Positions 23,201 to 49,414 of a DNA stretch of 64,000 nt are shown piece by piece (the first letter of the stretch is position 1; each line of letters opens with the position of its first letter). Made by a program: the position numbers and the translations under genes. The stretch is from assembly GCF_032854445.1 (NCBI RefSeq), contig NC_088295.1, positions 2,298,501 to 2,362,500 on the forward strand, given 5' to 3'. The notes under the pieces are model-generated. The model was not told where the DNA came from and ran no database searches. It worked only from the letters and a program-made list of their open reading frames with translations. The DNA comes from Liolophura sinensis. Lineage: Eukaryota > Mollusca > Polyplacophora > Chitonida > Chitonidae.

Positions 23201-25641
23201 AGTGCCATTTTGTCAGGATCTGTGACCAAGCCCCAGGTTTTTGACAGCTATTATATCAGTGCTGTTTTATCAGGATCTGTGACCAAGGTATTTGTGACAG
23301 CTGACTATTTTATCCATGTCATTTGGTCAGGATCTGTGTCCAAGCCCCTGGTTTTTGTGACGTGACTATTTTATACGTGCCATTTTGTCAGGATCTGTGA
23401 TCAAGCTGTCAGGTTTTCTTCACAGCTGATTACTTTAACCATGCTCTAACCATGTTAACTGCACCGTTTTGTCAGGACCTATGATTAAGCCCCCAAGTTT
23501 TTCTCTCAGCTGACTATTTTGTTGTTTTGTCAGAACCTGTGATAAAGCTGTCAGGTTTTCTTCACAGCTATTTCCTCTGTGCCATTTTGTCAGGAATCAT
23601 GATCAAGCCCCCAACATTTCCTCACAGCTGACTATTTTGTCTGTGCTGTTTTGTTAGGAAAACCTGACAGCTTGATGTTGATTCCTGACAGCTGACCATT
23701 TTGTCTGTGCTGTTTTGTTAGGAAAACCGGACAGCTTGATGTTGATTCCTGACAGCTGACCATTTTGTCTGTGCTGTTTTGTTAGGAAAACCGGACAGCT
23801 TGATGTTGATTCCTCACAGCTGACCATTTTGTCTGTGCTGTTTTGTTAGGAAAACCTGACAGCTTGATGTTGATTCCTGACAGCTGACCATTTTGTCTGT
23901 GCTGTTTTGTCAGGAAAACCAGACAGCTTGATGTTGATTTCTCACAGCTGACTATTTTGTCTGTTCTGTTTTGTCAGGAAAGCCTGACAGCTTGATGTTG
24001 ATTCCTCACAGCTGACCATTTTGTCTGTGCTGTTTTGTTAGGAAAACCTGACAGCTTGATGTTGATTCCTGACAGCTGACCATTTTGTCTGTGCTGTTTT
24101 GTTTGGAAAACCTGACAGCTTGATGTTGATTCCTCACAGCTGACCATTTTGTCTGTGCTGTTTTGTTAGGAAAACCGGACAGCTTGATGTTGATTTCTCA
24201 CAGCTGACTATTTTGTCTGTCCTGTTTTGTCAGGAAAACCTGACAGCTTGATATTGATTTCTCACAGCTGACTATTTTATCTGTTTTGTTTTGTCAGGAA
24301 AACCTGACAGCTTGATGTTGATTTCTCACAGCTGACTATTTTGTCTGTTCTGTTTTGTCAGGAAAACCTGACAGCTTGATGTTGATTCCTCACAGCTGAC
24401 CATTTTGTCTGTGCTGTTTTGTTAGGAAAACCCGACAGCTTGATGTTGATTCCTGACAGCTGACCATTTTGTCTGTGCTGTTTTGTTAGGAAAACCTGAC
24501 AGCTTGATGTTGATTCCTCACAGCTGACCATTTTGTCTGTGCTGTTTTGTTAGGAAAACCGGACAGCTTGATGTTGATTTCTCACAGCTGACTATTTTGT
24601 CTGTCCTGTTTTGTCAGGAAAACCTGACAGCTTGATGTTGATTTCTCACAGCTGACTATTTTGTCTGTTTTGTTTTGTCAGGAAAACCTGACAGCTTGAT
24701 GTTGATTCCTTACAGCTGACGACCGGCCCGGATAGCACAGTTAGTAGAGCGCCCGCTTCGGGGCTGGTAGATCCAGGATCAATCCTTGATCGAGTCACAC
24801 CTAAGACTTTAAAAGAGGAAGTTGTAGCTTCCTCGCTTGGCGTTCAGCATGAAGGGGATAGTGCAACAACTGGTTGACCCGTATCAGTATAATGGCTCGG
24901 GCGGGGCGGCATACTTGCCTTCGGTAAGTCGTCTCAGTGAAGCAGCACTAAATAAAAGAGCGGTGGAAATCCGTCCTGCAACAAGGAGGCACATTACATG
25001 TACATGCACCCTAATGATTCCTTCGTCGTCATATGACTGAAAAATTGTTGAGTACGACGTTAAACCCCAAGCACTCACTCACTCACCCTTACAGCTGACC
25101 ATTTTGTCTGTGCTGCTTTGTTAGGAAAACCTGACAGCTTGATGTTGATTTCTCACAGCTGACTATTTTGTCTGTTCTGTTTTGTCAGGAAAACCTGACA
25201 GCTTGATGTTGATTCCTCACAGCTGACCATTTTGTCTGTGCTGTTTTGTTAGGAAAACCGGACAGCTTGATGTTGATTCCTCACAGCTGACCATTTTGTC
25301 TGTGCTATTTTGTTAGGAAAACCTGACAGCTTGATGTTGGTTTCTCACAGCTGACTATTTTGTCTGTTTTGTTTTGTCAGGAAAACCTGACAGCTTGATG
25401 TTGATTTCTCACAGCTGACTATTTTGTCTGTTCTGTTTTGTCAGGACCTATGATCTCAAAGGTCCAGATTGTGAGCCCTCCGTCAGAAGAGCGCTTTACG
25501 CTGCAGTTGGCAGGCTATGTGCCGGGTCATGATAAAAAGCCAGCTGTGAAGACAGAGGAAGCTGTGAGGGAGGAGAAGGAAAAGCTGGAGGACTCAGACT
25601 CCGACTTGAATGATGAGGCAGTCGCATCGGCAGAAAGATGA
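13987..25641 (+). CDS. MRPL1: Mitochondrial large-subunit ribosomal protein uL1m, spliced gene (N-terminus not resolved)
   Basis: uL1 protein of the mitochondrial ribosome, part of the L1 stalk near the tRNA exit site. Seven coding exons are placed: 13987-14203, 15364-15453, 15848-15919, 16595-16715, 19853-19965, 22042-22123, 25445-25641. All junction phases agree (0, 0, 0, 1, 0, 1), giving 297 codons up to the stop. Recognisable segments are DDVWIRLYYP near the start, the uL1 motif GAIAAGGTELIQS, then FVLCTPDLLTHLIPIRALLKD, RISEAVAQVQIPFGQLNMPL, and a charged tail PGHDKKPAVKTEEAV..LNDEAVASAER. The order and spacing follow animal MRPL1. A targeting peptide exon must lie upstream. Introns are filled with four minisatellites, three of which overlap exon boundaries. 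Identification is from remembered family features. Confidence 0.92.
14204..15129. other. MRPL1 intron, no feature seen
   Basis: A partial echo of the exon end, gtaagatctgctgtc, is repeated at 14204 and 14236. Otherwise unremarkable AT-rich sequence. Confidence 0.4.
15125..15372. repeat. 49-bp minisatellite ending on an MRPL1 3' splice site, about 5 copies
   Basis: Starts of acggaatctgttacag at 15152, 15201, 15250, 15299 and 15348 give a period of 49 bp. Each copy carries ctgttacag followed by acaaagtt. In the last copy this is the real 3' splice site and first 8 nt of the exon at 15364. The four upstream copies are therefore duplicates of a functional acceptor. Confidence 0.92.
15364..15453 (+). 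CDS. MRPL1: MRPL1 exon following the 49-bp array
   Basis: 30 codons, phase 0 on both sides, from acceptor ttacag (15358-15363) to donor gag/gtaaga. It encodes TKFMSQLRGTAHVPHQFEDQ and ends CIVFCE. It sits in the strand that precedes the GGTELI motif in uL1m. The acceptor is chosen for phase and because it is the last of the array. Confidence 0.85.
15848..15919 (+). CDS. MRPL1: MRPL1 exon with uL1 signature
   Basis: 24 codons, acceptor tttcag, donor gtaact, phase 0 at both ends. It encodes KSEEQQKALEMGAIAAGGTE followed by LIQS. G-A-x-x-A-G-G-x-x-L-I is the conserved uL1 motif. Confidence 0.93.
16595..16715 (+). CDS. MRPL1: MRPL1 exon
   Basis: Acceptor tgtttcag, donor gtatgt, start phase 0, end phase 1, 40 codons plus one base. 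It encodes VQQGDITLEDFEFVLCTPDL and then LTHLIPIRALLKDRFPVIQK, corresponding to the uL1 segment in which the second domain is entered. Confidence 0.92.
16960..19306. repeat. Minisatellite, 48-bp unit, about 49 copies
   Basis: The period is 48 bp (ttggacagggaatttgtgg at 18005 and 18053). The unit also contains attcccccactgtcagc and gttttgggggcc. Around 17549-17625 three units are shortened to about 27 bp. The array fills most of the MRPL1 intron between 16715 and 19853. As 48 is a multiple of three and the unit lacks stops in several frames, ORFs of 495-557 codons arise on both strands. The minus-strand reading is a 16-residue SKAPKTLTVGESTNSL repeat. Confidence 0.96.
19345..19376 (+). mobile_element. 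SINE tail remnant
   Basis: ggtgttagaacaatcaaa with an ataaataaat tail matches the 3' end of the AATA-tail SINE family. Confidence 0.5.
19853..19965 (+). CDS. MRPL1: MRPL1 exon whose 3' end seeds the 45-bp array
   Basis: Acceptor tttacag, phase 1 start (Gly codon split with the previous exon), 37 codons, donor cag/gtatgt at 19966, phase 0. It encodes NLSPNVEEMMLLFARGVSYK and then SQRISEAVAQVQIPFGQ. The final 21 nt (codons VQIPFGQ) are repeated in every unit of the array that follows. The first donor is chosen because the next exon (LNMPLEQ) continues in phase and the family sequence has a single segment of this kind. Confidence 0.9.
19945..21500. repeat. 45-bp minisatellite built on an MRPL1 5' splice site, about 34 copies
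   Basis: The exact period is 45 bp (attccttttg at 20041, 20086, 20131). Each unit consists of the last 21 nt of the exon (codons VQIPFGQ), a donor-like cag/gtatgt or cag/gtatat, and 24 nt of intron ending in cag (aaacctcagaaacatcag). Some units have cag/ttatgt, which destroys the donor. Read without splicing, it continues the MRPL1 frame as a 15-residue repeat until a TAG at 20212-20214. A 607-codon ORF in another frame is a by-product. Confidence 0.95.
21501..22041. other. MRPL1 intron, no feature seen
   Basis: Unique sequence leading to the acceptor ctcttgcag at 22041. Confidence 0.4.
22042..22123 (+). CDS. MRPL1: MRPL1 exon
   Basis: 27 codons plus one base, acceptor ctcttgcag, donor g/gtaagt. 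It encodes LNMPLEQLVENFQEVVTSVS and then SNRPAKL, matching the late uL1m helix before the conserved Gly-Pro that opens the last exon. Confidence 0.92.
22124..23159. other. MRPL1 intron, no feature seen
   Basis: A 99-codon ORF at 22774-23073 has no splice context or recognisable domain and is treated as chance. Confidence 0.4.
23160..25443. repeat. 64-bp minisatellite ending on the last MRPL1 3' splice site
   Basis: The core units (period 64 bp, gacagcttgatgttgatt at 23666 and 23730) occupy about 23640-24720 and 25087-25443. A degenerate older part reaches back to about 23160. Every unit contains ttttgt(c/t)agga, a copy of the acceptor used by the exon at 25445. An old unit at about 23470 extends the match through gtcaggacctatgat, which includes the first 10 nt of that exon. 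A SINE interrupts the array at 24721-25086. Confidence 0.94.
24721..25086 (+). mobile_element. tRNA-derived SINE, ACTC-tail family, full length with target-site duplication
   Basis: The head has a tRNA-like box A (gatagcacagttagtagagcg) and box B-like ggatcaatcc. The body carries gcggtggaaatccgtcctgc and ctgaaaaattgttgagtacg, and the tail is cactcactcactcac. The 13-bp sequence ccttacagctgac lies directly on both sides (24708-24720 and 25087-25099), a target-site duplication inside a minisatellite unit. Short ORFs within it are not genes. Confidence 0.92.
25445..25641 (+). CDS. MRPL1: MRPL1 last exon
   Basis: Acceptor ttttgtcag (25436-25444), phase 1 start (split Gly), 64 codons and TGA at 25639-25641. 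It encodes PMISKVQIVSPPSEERFTLQ and a Lys/Glu/Asp-rich tail. Gly-Pro followed by a beta strand is the usual end of the uL1 domain. Two AATAAA signals at about 25927 and 25940 follow. Confidence 0.92.
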
Positions 25642-25926
25642 CAGCAGTACAGCCCTCCTAACAAGTGCTTGGTGTGGTGTGAACGTAAGCCAGAACTAGC
25701 ATGTAGAAAATCTACTCGGGCTCTGACACTGTATGGATGTTTAACAGTGAAGATGTGTCCACAAAAAATGTGGTTACATTGTTTACATATGGATTCATTT
25801 GTCATTCATGTAACACCACGCTGGAGTAGTATGATAATTAACAGATTGTGTGAGTAACAAGGACACCTGTAAACACAGATCTGTTCTATTAGCTCATCAG
25901 TGACAAAGATCAACATCCTCAGAAAA

Positions 25927-25945
25927 TAATAAAAATATACAATAA
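25927..25945 (+). terminator. Candidate MRPL1 polyadenylation signals
   Basis: Two AATAAA hexamers about 290 nt after the MRPL1 stop codon. On the opposite strand AATAAA occurs at 25982-25987 and 26542-26547, available to the converging GDH gene. Confidence 0.5.
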
Positions 25946-26561
25946 AAAGTTTCCAATACAAATGGTAATGTTTTCAGTGGATTTATTCAACCTATAAAGT
26001 GACATCGATGATATCACAGCTGTCTCAGTCAATACAGAGGCTCCTATTATGGAGCTTTATGCACTATCGAATTAAAACATCAACACTTCCTCCTCATAAA
26101 AATTTCTCCAGATTCCTAGCTCAAACAATATATAGCACTTGAACTGTGAAACCTGCGTGAGATTCTGAACAGAATTTAAAATGGGAGAGAGGGAGAAAAT
26201 GCATGGCTCGTGAATACATTACAGTGAACAGGTTTTGTAACAAAGAAAACAGGTCACAATTATTACCTGGTACTAAATTTGGCTATATAAAAAAAAAACA
26301 TGTCAGACACTGTTGCCTGTCAAAGGCTGTTGGTCTCCAGTGCAGTTTGCTATAACTAGAACACATGCTACATAGTGTGTCAACCAAAATCTCTGCGCAT
26401 ACTGCACTGGGATGCATACATATACCACCACAAACCAGGGGTCTGCTTCATACTCGTGGAAAGAAAAATTATGATGAAAACTTTGTATAAAACACGAAAT
26501 GCTTTCTCTTCGAAGTTCAGCTGAAAGTCTATATATGCATGTTTATTGTTGTGCGAAGTGT

Positions 26562-43184
<16,623 letters not shown>

Positions 43185-43460
43185 TTTAGAAACTAAATCA
43201 GCTATCTCCTATTACTGAGGACGTATTGACGAATATATATGCTAAGGTCACAGATGTGACTGATGTTAAGAACACGTTTTCCGATCTCCGGGTGCTTTTA
43301 CTAAGGCTGTTGACCCACAACCTCGGCCGATCTTTCTATATCTGAGCCTGCGTTCTCACGTCGTCCTTGAAACCGCGGAGGTGTGGTCCGTCATGTGACT
43401 TGTTTACACCAATCAAACTATTCTGTGAGGTAAGCGTAGTCATAGACTGGGTTACCTCCC
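43185..43460 (-). promoter_or_regulatory. Presumed GDH promoter region
   Basis: It lies directly upstream of the GDH ATG and is richer in CpG than its surroundings (ctcggccgatc, tcacgtcgtcc, aaccgcgg). A ctaaggtcacagatgtgac stretch resembles a nuclear-receptor half-site. No TATA box is obvious. Assigned by position; motifs are weak. Confidence 0.35.
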
Positions 43461-43734
43461 CCTACTTCAAAATGCAATGAAGCAATAGCTACCCGGCTTA
43501 AGTCGCCACTGATAGTAACAGGACGTATAGGCCTACATCCGTATGATCAACGGCTAAACCTGATGGTCATGCATACCAGTTACCACTGTTAATCTTTGAT
43601 GCGCACCTTAATTTCCCAGGAAGGTCTGCATTGTTGAAACGGTGTATGCATATACCTCTATGGTTTAAATTTCACGCTGCATATTTTCTATTGAACAATT
43701 AAGTTTAAATTAGGCCCTAATTGGAATATATGTC

Positions 43735-44232
43735 ACTCATCTGTCTGTCGAGTGGCGCAGCCACGAGAGTTACAATCCGAAAGCGTTTGTAAAATGTCGA
43801 CTTTCTGATTGAGTACATTTATCGGTAAATATTTTCAAAAATATGCCACGCGGAAAAGCAAAGTTGTTCTTAGAGTCTAGGGTATAGGCCTATATACGGA
43901 CTCACCGAGGACAAAAATCCCATAGACAACCTCTTTTCGTGTTTATGAATTTTTTTTACCACATTTCAGATCATTGATAACAACAACAGCATGTTTTAAA
44001 ATACAATATAAATGTCAAAAAGATGAAAATAAGAGCTTGTTAGTGAGATAATTTGGAATCGCTAACCCCTTGTATACTCCGTGGACTCTCAGCACAACTT
44101 TTGCTTTGTAAAGTGCCTTATTTTTGAAGATATTTACCGACAAATGTCTTCAATCAGAAAGTCAACATTTTTGGAAAGTTTTGGAAAGTTGTAACCCTCG
44201 TGGCTGCGCCACTCGATAGACAGATGAGATAG
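43735..44232. mobile_element. Foldback / MITE-like element with about 110-bp terminal inverted repeats
   Basis: The left end starts ctcatctgtctgtcgagtgg, and the right end is its near-perfect complement (ccactcgatagacagatgag). The inverted match continues inward through cgcagccacgag, cagaaagtc(g)a and tttaccg(a)(c/t)aaat-type wording for about 110 bp on each side. The 270-bp centre is AT-rich and non-coding. No clear target-site duplication was found and the superfamily is not assigned. Confidence 0.8.
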
Positions 44233-44473
44233 GCCTGCACATATTGCGACTAAGTTAGGCCTATCCTGGTAGGCCTATATACATGCTAACTGTTAGAAGA
44301 ACCAAACCATGGAGGCATGGATAGACCGGCCTACACGTATATGTACCTCCATGATCAAAAGTCTCTGCGTCTACATATACGTGTATATATCTGAGTGTGA
44401 ATTGAAATGGCATTTTTAGGCTAGTACTGTTCATATTCATGTAGTGTTCTTCCTAGCTCTTGTGGGAACAGAG

Positions 44474-44855
44474 GAGTAGGCTACTGAACGCAGCACTTGT
44501 AGGCTACTGAACGCAGGACATGTAGGCTACTGAACGCAGGGCTTGTAGGCTACTGAACGCAGGGCTTGTAGGCTACTGAACGCAGGACATGTAGACTACT
44601 GAACGTAGGGCTTGTAGGCTACTGAACGCAGGACATGTAGGCTACTGAACGCAGGGCTTGTAGGCTACTGAACGCAGGGATTGTAGGCTACTGAACGCAG
44701 GACATGTAGGCTACTGAACGCAGGGCTTGTAGGCTGCTGAACGCAGGACATGTAGGCTACTGAACGCAGGACATGTAGACTGCTGAACGCAGGGCTTGTA
44801 GGCTACTGAACGCAGGACATGTAGGCTACTGAACGCAGGGCTTGTAGGCTACAGA
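44474..44855. repeat. Minisatellite, 23-bp unit, about 16 copies
   Basis: The unit is gtaggctactgaacgcag followed by ggctt or gacat. Nearly uniform, so recent. Confidence 0.95.
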
Positions 44856-46100
44856 CCATTTTAATTTTGTTGACAAAATATTCAGCTTTATCTATATGTT
44901 ATATTCAGCTACAGACTTCGTGGGGGCAAAAGCTCCGCCAGACCAAACAAAACAAGGAAACCGCGAACAAAAGCCCCTCAATCAGTAATCAGAGTAGGCC
45001 TATATGATGAATGGCATACACGTTGACAGTTTGTTTGAAAAAACTTGAAACCTTCTCCCTGAACCTGACTGACCTTTCGGATTATTTCGAGATTTCCTGG
45101 AACATTTAATAGTCATTAAGAAAATTTATTCTAAATCTTAAGCTTAAATTTTAGCTTAAGAACTTTAATCACCTATCAATTTTTGCTTCAGCTTTTGAAG
45201 GCAAAAATTTATATGTACAATTTTATGATTCTGAATAATTTGTATTAGATCATGTACATCTATATTGTAATTATAAAATAGAAAACAACTGCATAGAAAC
45301 TTATAACTATAAATTTATGATTTTTTTTCTTATTAAGAGTATTCAAAAATTATTTTTTATTGTGAACTATAATATAATTTGGTTTAAATTTCTAAATAAA
45401 CTGTAAACTGATTGAGGTTTTCTCCCACCATAATGCTGGCCGCAGGCGTACAATCAAATAAGTAAATAAATAAACCGATTCAAAATGCTTAGGCTAGGCA
45501 TGCGAGAGGTGATACTGTGAATCATAGCAAGCTATGACCTGGCTGCCATGCTGAAAATTTTCAACCAATCAAGTTGAGTATAGAGGTAGATGCTTCAGAG
45601 AATATACTCAGATTTACTTGACAAAAAGCATTTGATGATAGTATTGGTTTGAGATCAGAGACACTCAGTTTTTGCCATATGGTTTTGACAACTCGAGTGC
45701 CCGACTGGGACAACAAGTCTTTAGATGGCAAACGAAGTCACGCTAAAAGAAATTTTTTTCTTACAAATATTTAACATCATGTTTGTAGACTGTCTGATAC
45801 GTTCTCTCCATTAATTAAGTCGACGGAGCTTTTGTCCGCTGGAACTCTTGTCCGCCGGACCGGAAACAGGTCGTCAGACTCTATAAAGTAAAGCCTGGTG
45901 TTTTCCCCTTGCTTACATGTCATCCCATTATTGTACCTCTACAATGAATTTCTGCAGGTCGTGCTTGGCGCGATACCTGTCACTAACCCTTCAACCTAGG
46001 AAACTTAATGAAGAAAGATTTCAAGACGATTGTGTGAAAGTCTTGATTGTCAGCCATTCCACTGTGGCGATCAGCTATATCCTTGGACTTAGTTTGAGGA
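44856..46100. other. Intergenic, AT-rich, with a SINE tail
   Basis: At 45412-45476 a fragment with cccaccataatgctggccg and caatcaaataagtaaataaa belongs to the AATA-tail SINE family. Otherwise no gene seen. The 85-codon ORF at 45917-46174 runs into the next minisatellite and is not convincing. Confidence 0.5.
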
Positions 46101-46104
46101 ACAA

Positions 46105-46548
46105 ACTTTCTTGGCGCCCACTGCCAATGCCGTGTAGGCGCCCTGTTACCAGTGCCGTGTTGGCACCTTGGTAACAATTCCTTGTTGGCGTTCTGATACC
46201 AATGCCGTGATGGCGTCCTGATACCAGTGCCGTGTTGGCGCCCTGGCACTAATGCCTGGTTTGCGCTCTGATACCAATGCCGTGTTGGCGCTGGCGCCCT
46301 GATACCAGTGCCGTATTGGCACCTTGGTAACAATTCCTTGTTGGCGTTCTGATACCAATGCTGTGATGGCGCCCTGGTACCAATGTCGTGTTGGCGTCCT
46401 GATACCAGTGCCATGTTGGCGCCCTGGCACTAATGCCTTGTTTGCACTCTGATACCAATGCCGTGTTGGCGCTGGCGCCCTGATACCAGTGCCGTGTTGG
46501 CGCCCTAATACCAATGCTGAGTTGGCGCCCTGATAACAATGTCGTGTG
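46105..46548. repeat. Minisatellite, about 25-bp unit, about 18 copies
   Basis: The unit is gttggcgccctgatacca followed by gtgccgt or atgccgt. A larger duplication is visible (46145-46300 resembles 46315-46490). ORFs of 96-143 codons on the minus strand simply read the repeat in shifting frames. Confidence 0.93.
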
Positions 46549-46559
46549 CTGGAATTAAG

Positions 46560-47580
46560 GTATTTCATATACTGGAGTGTTAAGAAGTGAGAAAGGATGT
46601 TAAGAGGATGTTATCAATCCTTCACTTTTCATTGATCTTCTCGAACGTGCACTACGACTATATGCACTTTGAGGAACCCATAGCAGAGATCTCGCGTCAT
46701 TAAGGTAACAGCAACAAAGCAACGGAATACTATTTATCTTGATATAAAACACATTAATGGAGAGTTAATGGCGACATTAATGGAGCACATCAATTATGTG
46801 AACCCACGATTAACGAACATTTGTTGAAAGGCTATGATTTTCTTTAATAATCATCCATACACGTGATTTGATCTCCATTTGTAGCTTGGGTCACTTTAAA
46901 GTCAGATCTGTGTCTCATGCAGACTGCAGAGTGAATTTCTGTTTAGGCGAACCCTACTTTAGTAGTTAGTCCAACAAACCCATTCTGAGAGAAATAAGTT
47001 CTCTGTTGTTTTGAGACCAGGTCAAGTGATGTATTGTGTCTTGTACTTGAGTTGATTTTCTCCTTATCTGAAAGTTGTTTCCGATACAAATGATAATATG
47101 GGCTGTCAATAAGCATGGGCCACTTGTAGAAGGTAAACATGTACAAATCTTATCTGAAAGTTTTTTCCGATACAAATGATAACATGAACTGTCAAATAAC
47201 CACGGGCCACTTGTAGAAGGTAAATAAATAGGTTGGAAAGTCTGCAGTCAGCAGACTGAACATCTTGTCATAGACTGGACTGTCTTCGCTGTGTTTTGTA
47301 GAAATCTGATTAATACCAAGATCAAAACTGGGATGAACTTGGAGTTTTTAACGGGTGTATGCAAAGAGTGCCCTCAGCCTTCTCTAGCGCCAAGCCCTGA
47401 GGTCAGAAGTCACATAAAGGCTGTCAAAGCTTGCAGTATGTCTTCATATGTAATAAATAAACTTTATAATGTGATCAGATTCGTCATATTTTGGCAATAA
47501 TCCTTCACAGTGGAGTGAACTAACGAGGTTACTATGGAGAGCATGTTGCATTTCGGGAAAAAGTTCGAACCTTTTGTAGC
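46560..47580. other. Intergenic, no gene seen
   Basis: A duplicated segment of about 75 bp is present: ttatctgaaagttgtttccg at about 47064 recurs at 47150, each followed by atacaaatgataa and gggccacttgtagaaggta. No function suggested. Confidence 0.45.
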
Positions 47581-47581
47581 G

Positions 47582-47585
<4 letters not shown>

Positions 47586-47679
<94 letters not shown>
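47586..47679. repeat. (TA)n microsatellite
   Basis: About 94 bp of alternating TA. It generates spurious Tyr-Ile repeat ORFs on both strands. Confidence 0.97.
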
Positions 47680-47977
47680 CCTTCTTAACGATACAGATAT
47701 CCGAGTTCCAAGTCACACCATTTACTACAGCGGAAAGCACAATACTGGTAGCGTGAAGCACCCAGTGTCGAACTCTGGAACAATATCTGTATACTTCTGG
47801 AGACTTTCACTACTATGGATTCTTTTGAATGTCAGCTCGGTCAGTCCGTGTCATTCCGTAGTATGTTCGGGAAAACCACTAGTTAGCTCTGAACTTCGAA
47901 TAAACCAAGAAAAGTCCGATTTCAAGGTTCAACAAACAGCAGCAACAGTTTTATTAAAGTAGAGTGACAGGACTATG

Positions 47978-48083
<106 letters not shown>

Positions 48084-49414
48084 AACACGACATCTGTACT
48101 TCAGATGGTGCGGATAACTGTGTTAGGGATATCTCTGGGAGCTATCAAACCTAGTGCTGCTGTGATAGCGGTATGTCCTATTGGTGTTATATAGACAATA
48201 TGTCAGCCATGTGTGGGGACATTACCAGCAAATAATACTTTTCAGGTCTTCTCTGGGAGTGACAGTTACAGAGATGGTCCAGTAATAACTTGGGAAAAAG
48301 AGTTCCAAATTGTGGGACTCGGCGTCTCACTGTGCCGAAACTGGGAATCCCAGTCCCACTATTGCTCAGGGGCACTTATAGACAACTTCTCCCAGTATAA
48401 ATGTTTCAGCACATACTTGGGAATTATAAAATTTTGGTCCAGAAAATCCCACTTACAAACTATTGAGATATACTGTCTCAATTATGGTTGGGAATATCAG
48501 TCTGACAGCCTGGGAAAGTCGGACTGACAGCCTGGGAACACTTGTGTCACAATTTGGAACTGGCAGTCCCACTGTCTCTTGGTATGCTCTAAAGCTGAAA
48601 TCCCACTTCAGTGCTGACAACTTGTCTAACTACCACTTTACACTGCTTCTATAAATGTAAAATACCTGCCTTGGAAAGCTAACTAGGTGAAAACACGACG
48701 GTGGTCCGAGGTCATCTGGGACTAAAAGTTTGGTTCAAATACTGGTTTTAGAGTCACTTTCCTGGCGGATATCGTGGACCATCAAATCAGTGTTTTATTT
48801 ATTTTTTTTAACACATGAATATTTTGGGTAGATAATGGCAGTGCGTTGGTATACTATTTACATATGTACATGAGTCAATTAGTGGGATTAAACCTTTTTG
48901 TGGTAGCATGTGTATAGCTTATTGTATAGGTTCAAATGCTGCCATGGTCATTTAACAGAAAGGGGATAAATAGCTATTTACAGGGATTAACGTTATCTTT
49001 ACATTAGAAATACATAGATCTATATACATTAAAGAATTACAATGAGTTGCCTATACAGAAATTTACACAGAGAGAAAACAACAGTAGTGCTTTTATTTAT
49101 TGGTTAACAGTTTTGTTCTCTTGCTTCCTCCTCTGTGTCGTGGAGTTCAGGAGCTCCCGCCACTTATACCGGACACCGTCCAGGCAAAACCAGCGTACTG
49201 GAAACCTGTGCCTGTAATAGGTGCGACAAGTATAAATGAGAAACAAGGATGTCAGGCCTCATCCACTTAGTTGAAGCAAGAGATAGTCCTATTGTTATGA
49301 TGTATTTCATGTTTCTGGTCTTCGTTTCCTTGGTGTTAATTTTCTTTCTTCCCATGGGTCTTCTTATTGTTTTCCCTGTCTTCTTTAATTGATTTCCTTT
49401 TTTATTTCCAATTT

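Noticed and set aside
24721-24800. tRNA gene
   Set aside because: Box A and B are present but no complete cloverleaf. The sequence continues into a SINE body with a tail and target-site duplication.
45983-46568. ORFs of 96-143 codons with RHWYQGA-type repeats
   Set aside because: Frames of a 25-bp minisatellite whose period is not a multiple of three.
47444-47962. ORFs with long Tyr-Ile repeats on both strands
   Set aside because: Translation of a TA microsatellite.
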